Shown: in pieces, positions 59,041 to 64,000 of the stretch | Layout: every line of letters starts with the position of its first letter | Position numbering within the stretch: the first letter of the stretch is position 1 | Assembly (NCBI GenBank): GCA_039000515.1 | Contig: JBCFYV010000935.1 | Span: 57,360,346 to 57,424,345, forward strand | Length of the DNA stretch: 64,000 nt | Origin: Timema cristinae | Taxonomy: Eukaryota; Arthropoda; Insecta; Phasmatodea; Timematidae | Direction of reading: 5' to 3' | Position numbers and translations under genes: made by a program | The notes under the pieces: model-generated | The model's database searches: none | Told to the model about the DNA's origin: nothing | Seen by the model: the letters and a program-made list of their open reading frames with translations, nothing else

Positions 59041-60910
59041 GGGAGCTACTTTCATTCCGTTTATAATTCAGCCCTTACTGTCTTACCCTGCCCCGTATTG
59101 AAACTACCGCGCCCTCGAATCCTTGCCACATCACATCCTTGGAGGTTGCTAGTGCTATAAAAAAATTGAGTTCATCTATATGTGCCGGGACAGATGGAAC
59201 TCCAAGTTTTATTGTTAAAGGCTGTGCCAGAATTTTTATCCCTTTGTTAGCTTATATAGTTAACATTAGCCTGTCAAATGAAACTTTTCCTCTTACATCG
59301 AAACAATCTATTGTCATAACTATTTATAAAAAAGGGGAAAAAACAGATGCTTGTAAATATAGACCAATTTCCCTCTTAAATACTTTCTCCAAAGTATTTG
59401 AGAAAATCATACATGAGCATACTTTCCACCACCTTAAAAATAAACTTTCAGATAATCAACATGGCTCTATAAAAAAAAATCTACTGTCACTAATTTAGTA
59501 GAGGTCAGGTTGATGCTATTTATTTTTACCAAAGTAAGGCATTTTACTTATATCAGCATAGTATTATTCTCTTTAAGCTTAGTCATTTCGGCCTTTCTCA
59601 ATCATATGTAAAATGGTTCAGCAGTTATTTGCATGAAAGATCATTCACAACTAAAATTGATTCAAACATCTTAAATACATTTTTAGCCCCCTGTGGCATA
59701 CCACAGGGTTCTAATTTAAGTCCTCTTCTATTTAATGTGTTTATTGATGACATTGGTAAATATTTGAACTCTAGTTATTTACTCTTTGCTGATCATGTAA
59801 AATTATTTAAAAATACCAAATCTATTGCAGATTGTATAGAGTTACAAAATTATTTAAATGGTATTCTACAATGGTCTTTTGAAAATGGAATGTCTATTAA
59901 TAAATCTAAGACCAAATATATATCTTTTACTAGAACTAATCCTTTCTTTTTTACTTATAAATTGGGAAATGAAAACATATATTATATTATATTTATATTA
60001 ACGATCTTGGTGTTCTCCTGGATAACAAACTTTATTTCCACTATCATGTTGACCATGTAATTTCCCAATCATTGAAATTACTTGGACTTATTACATTTAT
60101 TACGTCATCATTTAAGAAAGTTGATTGTTTATGTCTGTACTACGCCCTGGTTAGATCTAAGTTAGAATATGATACTGTTGCTTGGAATTCCATTGCCTTA
60201 ACTGACTCTCTTAGGTTGGAAAACTTACAAAGAAAATTTGTCGCCGCGTGCTATGATAAATACTTTAATAACCGGATTTATTATGATTATGACAGAATTC
60301 GAAAACTCTTGGGGCTCCAAACTCTCTTCTCACGTGGACTTTATTGTGATGCCCTTTTTGTTTTTAATATTTTCAATATCGAAATTTATTGCAAATTTGC
60401 CTTGTGACCATGTAGGTGTTAATATCCCTTCTTGGGCTTCTCTTAATCCAAAATTATTTTTTCTCACTAGCTATTATAAGGTAAGCCCTATAGGTCGTTG
60501 TATCCATAGCGCCAATTCTGGATTTGTTGAATTCGACTTTTATCATAAAAGAAAAGCTAAACTCAGAGAGTTATTTAAGGAAATTCCATATCAATAATTT
60601 ATCATGTAGAGGTTCTGCCTATAATATTTAAATTTACAATATTCTGATTAAATTTTTGCAAATTGTTACTGCTTTTAACCACTCTTTAGTTATTTGTTAT
60701 TATTAATATTGTTTACTCTTATCATTATTAGTTACTATTTTTTTGTAACTATTAATCATTATATAACATTATTTAGCCATTTTTGTTTATCTTATTTTCT
60801 CGTGCAAATATATGTATTTGTATGGTACTTGTGAACTTTCAGTGCTGGCCTGTTATAGGTCTTACGAATGTTGGCCAGCACTATAATAAAGGAAATTATT
60901 ACTTTCATTA
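59041..60910 (+). mobile_element. Degenerate LINE (Jockey/CR1-like RT), 5'-truncated
   Basis: RT motifs in order: KYRPISLLNTFSKVFEKII, KSTVTNLVE after a frameshift in an A-run near 59470, CGIPQGSNLSPLLFNVFIDD, YLLFADHVKLF (catalytic FADD reads FADH), then SKLEYDTVAWNS. At least three frame changes. The endonuclease is absent. The 3' UTR ends in a hairpin and an ATT-rich tail. Inactive. Confidence 0.88.
60839..60885 (+). other. 10-bp perfect hairpin at the LINE 3' end
   Basis: AGTGCTGGCC ... GGCCAGCACT around a loop of about 20 bases, just before TATAATAAAGGAAATTATTA and the ATT repeat. It could be the structure recognised by the element's reverse transcriptase. Confidence 0.75.
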
Positions 60911-60928
60911 TTATTATTATTATTATTA

Positions 60929-61130
60929 TTAGCACCCTGTCTTACTTGGTATCCGAACCACTGTGGAGGCCCGGCATTCCTCACATTCACAAGTTGTGAT
61001 TAATACACGTCTTGTTAGAGATGAAGGAAGGGTTTTGTAATCAATCAGATAAATCTGTGCTGGGACCGAGGATTGTGTTGTTAGTACACAAGCGTATAAC
61101 CCGAATAGGTGGTAAGACGTGGTGCTAAAT
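60929..61130 (-). mobile_element. Family B SINE with family A tail fragment
   Basis: On the plus strand: TTATTAGCACCCTGTCTTAC (tail), AAATCTGTGCTGGGACCGAG (B body), cut at the B box; then at 61078-61128 a plus-strand A tail (GCGTATAACCCGAATAGGTG). A rearranged composite. Confidence 0.7.
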
Positions 61131-61204
61131 ATATATGTGCATATATCTGAATCATTTGCTATTTCCCATCTACCACCGAGGCTTTTCCTTTAATTTTCCT
61201 TCAG

Positions 61205-61324
61205 GATACTGTGAGGGCCACATTTTCAGTGAGCGCAGGCCGGGCCGACAGTTGGGCACCGATATAAGCTATGAGCTTGAACCTCTCTCACGACTTCCTC
61301 ATAAGGGCGAACGGGGGAGTGGGG
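61205..61324 (+). CDS. Candidate internal exon, unrecognised
   Basis: Acceptor TTTTCCTTCAG, donor GGGG|GTGAGT, 120 bp, phase 1 to 1, open: GYCEGHIFSERRPGRQLGTD then ISYELEPLSRLPHKG. Phase agrees with the membrane-anchor exon at 42744-42834, 18 kb upstream. No homologue recognised. It may be a chance open frame in GC-richer DNA. Confidence 0.35.
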
Positions 61325-61727
61325 GTGAGTTACAGGAGAACAGGGTGCGTTACACACTCTCTGTACACTATATCAACACGTGCACACCCCCACAAGGACT
61401 ATGAGACATATTGTCTCGTGGAGACATATTACTGACACTATTAACAATAGCTCTGTCGGCGCGCTGGGGGTGGAGTTGGGGGTGGGGGTGGGGGAGGAGG
61501 ATTGTTTCCCGGCGACAAAGCCTCCTGCAGTAACCCTATCCCCCCCTTTCCAACCACAAACCTTCACCCGCACAGTAAACTGAATTACCGCCACACTGCT
61601 TTCTAGTTGCTCTCGACTTGATGCCAAATAAATTACCGATATTTTCAATCCGACCGCGACTTCTCGAGACATGTATGCTATTTTCGTAATCCAATTTTCA
61701 TTTATGATAGATAACCTTTTATCATCA

Positions 61728-61970
61728 ACTCCGGTTGCCGCGTGGTCTAACGCGCTACTCTTACAGTAGACTAGACTGCCGATGACGGGGAGATCGAAGT
61801 TTGAATCTCGGTCGGGTGTATTGAGGGTGGTTTTTCCTAAATGGTTTTCTAATCTCTTTCTTAGCGCAAATGCGTGTAAACTTCTTCTAAATTTAACCTT
61901 CCTCATCCCTAACCAACTATCGTAACTAGTACATAACCCGAACAGGTAGTAGGACACGGTGCTAAAAACA
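61728..61970 (+). mobile_element. Family A SINE
   Basis: Head GGTTGCCGCGTGGTCTAACG, CAGTAGACTAGACTGCCGAT, B box AGTTTGAATCTCGG, tail CATAACCCGAACAGGTAGTA. Confidence 0.92.
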
Positions 61971-62139
61971 ATTCTTAAGGACGTGAACACCAGAATAAAC
62001 CTTATCAAATAATTTGCAATAGAGCATAACAGCGATTACAGCTATTTTCTAACAATCACTTATCGACTACGTCAGGTTTACTTTTGTCTCGAATGACGCG
62101 ATTGCACAAAGCCCAATTTACATAGGATGGGCCTTTTTA

Positions 62140-62270
62140 GAAAATATAAACACTTTTTTTTTACGATCAACATTGACCAAATTTTACCATATTATTTATT
62201 TTAATTTTATAGGAATTGATAATTTTACTATTACTCTATATGGTTAACACACTTTCTGCTTACCGTCATT
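62140..62270 (+). repeat. Family F repeat fragment
   Basis: CAACATTGACCAAATTTTAC and GGAATTGATAATTTTAC. Confidence 0.5.
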
Positions 62271-62382
62271 TTTAATTTAATTTATTTTTGTGGGGGTGGT
62301 ACACCTGCTATATAATGTGTTGTGACGTGGCCTTTGGTCTTCATCTCGCGAAATGGTTAGCCTGAGAATGTACTTTCGTCAC

Positions 62383-62520
62383 CACCGTCCGGCTTACACG
62401 CCTATGTATTAATTCCTCTAATGGTTTAGGGATGAGGAGGGTTAAAATTGAGAGGAAGTGCACCCGAATTTTCACAGAAGGAGAATTGAAAACATTGATG
62501 AAAAAACCCAACTCGTCCCA
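62383..62520 (-). mobile_element. Family A SINE 3' half
   Basis: On the plus strand: CACCGTCCGGCTTACACGCC, then GGGATGAGGAGGGTTAAAAT and GAGGAAGTGCACCCG; the head is lost. Confidence 0.65.
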
Positions 62521-62773
62521 CGATAAACCCAGCCAGGTAGGCCCACTGGGACGACTAGCTCATCAGTTCCAGGTAACACGTATTTGAATATAGCACAAAT
62601 TAAATATTTATCCAATCTTCAAGCCCTAAAACAATATAAATAAGTGAAATTAGATCTAGTGCAAAGGTTCTTAACATTTTTACGACTATAGACCCCCACC
62701 CCCTATGGTTTACCCAATAATATGTGTCGATATCCCATTCGCCGGCGTCCGCTTTTTCCTGTGTGTGTAATCA

Positions 62774-63008
62774 CAGTAGCCCCATGACTTCTTTGGTGCT
62801 GACTGACAGCTCACAGCTGAATGCTTACGGCTTTGAAAAGCTACCAGACCAAATTACGTAACCCTACGCCGAACCATATGAGCTTCAAAAACATGTGTTT
62901 AGCAGCTGTCACTTTTGAGAGTCAAAATGTAGGTATATACCTAAATGTTGACTGTTATAAGTCAGCTGCGAGCTGTCAGTCAGCACCAAAGAAGCCATGG
63001 GGCTACTG
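62774..63008. mobile_element. 235-bp Tc1/mariner-type MITE, copy 2
   Basis: Same ends (CAGTAGCC ... GGCTACTG), same length and nearly the same sequence as 5150-5384. The right flank is TA (63009-63010); the left flank is CA, one base from TA. The internal AGGTATATACCT hairpin is kept. Confidence 0.9.
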
Positions 63009-63010
63009 TA

Positions 63011-64000
63011 GTTGGGATTATCTGACCCTCTGCCTTGGTCGGGTATATTAGTCGGAGTTGTCTCTACAATCGGTGCAGTCAAAACAAGAAATTTCATGAA
63101 ATAGCCACTTCAAATATATATTTTCGATGATTAATTCGGAAAAATTAATGAATATAGGGTTATGAAAAACAACAAATTAACTATAAATAACGACATTGTC
63201 TACTACAAAGTGGGATAAAATCAAACTATCGGGTATAAAAATAACTACAGTATTTATATATGATTAAAAATGATGCAATCTTAACACTTTTGAACTGCTT
63301 GTATATTAAAAGTTATTTTTCTTTAACATATTGTAAATATGTCATCGTTTACACCTCATATGAATGTTTAGTCATACTAAATCTCAGCCCCATATATTTA
63401 AACTTACCTTAACAATGGTACGCAAAAAGCATCAACTAGCAAGTTTGACCACTTATAGCTCACTAATTGTAGCTATTTGAAATCATTGAATCACTTTTTA
63501 TAGCTTATAATTACACACTCTTTAAAATTGTGCAATAGAATGTTAACTGTCGAATAAATTAATGTTGTCACGACAGGTTACGATGGGATTTCCTATACTA
63601 ATGAATTTACATTTTATTCAGTGAGTTCTAAAGATATAACGTTGAAACAAAGACTATAAATTCTTACATAATTTAAAAAATATATTCTTACGTCACAAAA
63701 TTATGATTTTTACCTTGAATTTTTTTTTTGTAAACGTATTTTTTTATAAATCATCTACAACTCAGGCTATTTGACGTGGTCATGAGAAATGGGTCCTAGA
63801 AGTATTCCTGCCAGGATGTAGATTAAAAAAGTCCGTGGAAGCAAATACCTATCTAGAACAGAAAAAAGAAAAGCAAGCCGATGTTTTCAAGGCGCAAGTA
63901 GTATAGCAAGTGTGTAAATTCGTCAAAGGAAGAGGGGAAGTGTTATCATTAGATAAATAAAAGGCCTCGTGGGTTGAACTGATCATTTTCTTCCCTCTCT
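63011..64000. other. AT-rich DNA to the window end
   Basis: No exon or repeat that I can support. Confidence 0.5.

Noticed and set aside
63800..63895. Short open frame with SVEANTYLEQKKEKQADVFK
   Set aside because: No start codon in context and an in-frame stop just after the only nearby acceptor-like site; too short to support.

Overview
Organism. The window is nuclear DNA from an arthropod, most likely an insect. It has spliced genes with GT-AG introns, AT-rich intergenic DNA, several tRNA-derived SINE families, degenerate non-LTR retrotransposons (LINEs), TA-flanked MITEs and many minisatellites. The serine hydroxymethyltransferase and MyD88 proteins look arthropod. I cannot name the species.

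Layout. (1) 1-1.4 kb: a 46-bp minisatellite derived from the 3' coding end of a LINE. (2) 1.5-16.2 kb, + strand: an 11-exon gene for a secreted-type protein with two C-type lectin-like domains, one sushi (CCP) domain and one von Willebrand A (VWA) domain, about 600 aa. Two exons carry single-base frame breaks. Eight of its ten introns carry a tandem array, each array different, and two of those arrays copy the 5' splice site itself. (3) 16.2-22.8 kb: intergenic, with a SINE nested inside another SINE and a 450-bp tandem duplication. (4) 22.8-34.7 kb, + strand: SHMT, nine coding exons, its far N-terminus unresolved. (5) 34.7-39.9 kb: SINE and LINE remnants. (6) 39.9-41.7 kb, - strand: MyD88, two coding exons, apparently complete at 388 aa, convergent with SHMT. 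(7) 42.7 kb, + strand: a possible first exon encoding a membrane anchor, divergent from MyD88. The next phase-compatible exon candidate lies at 61.2 kb. (8) 43-64 kb: almost wholly repeats, including SINEs, a Jockey/CR1-like LINE, a 190-bp-arm palindrome and a second copy of the 235-bp MITE.

How the genes relate. MyD88 is the Toll-pathway adaptor. The lectin/sushi/VWA protein has the build of an extracellular recognition or complement-like protein, so two of the three firm genes plausibly serve innate immunity. SHMT is one-carbon metabolism and probably an unrelated neighbour. The most unusual feature is the lectin gene's minisatellite-loaded introns. I found no wholly new functional system that the sequence alone can prove.
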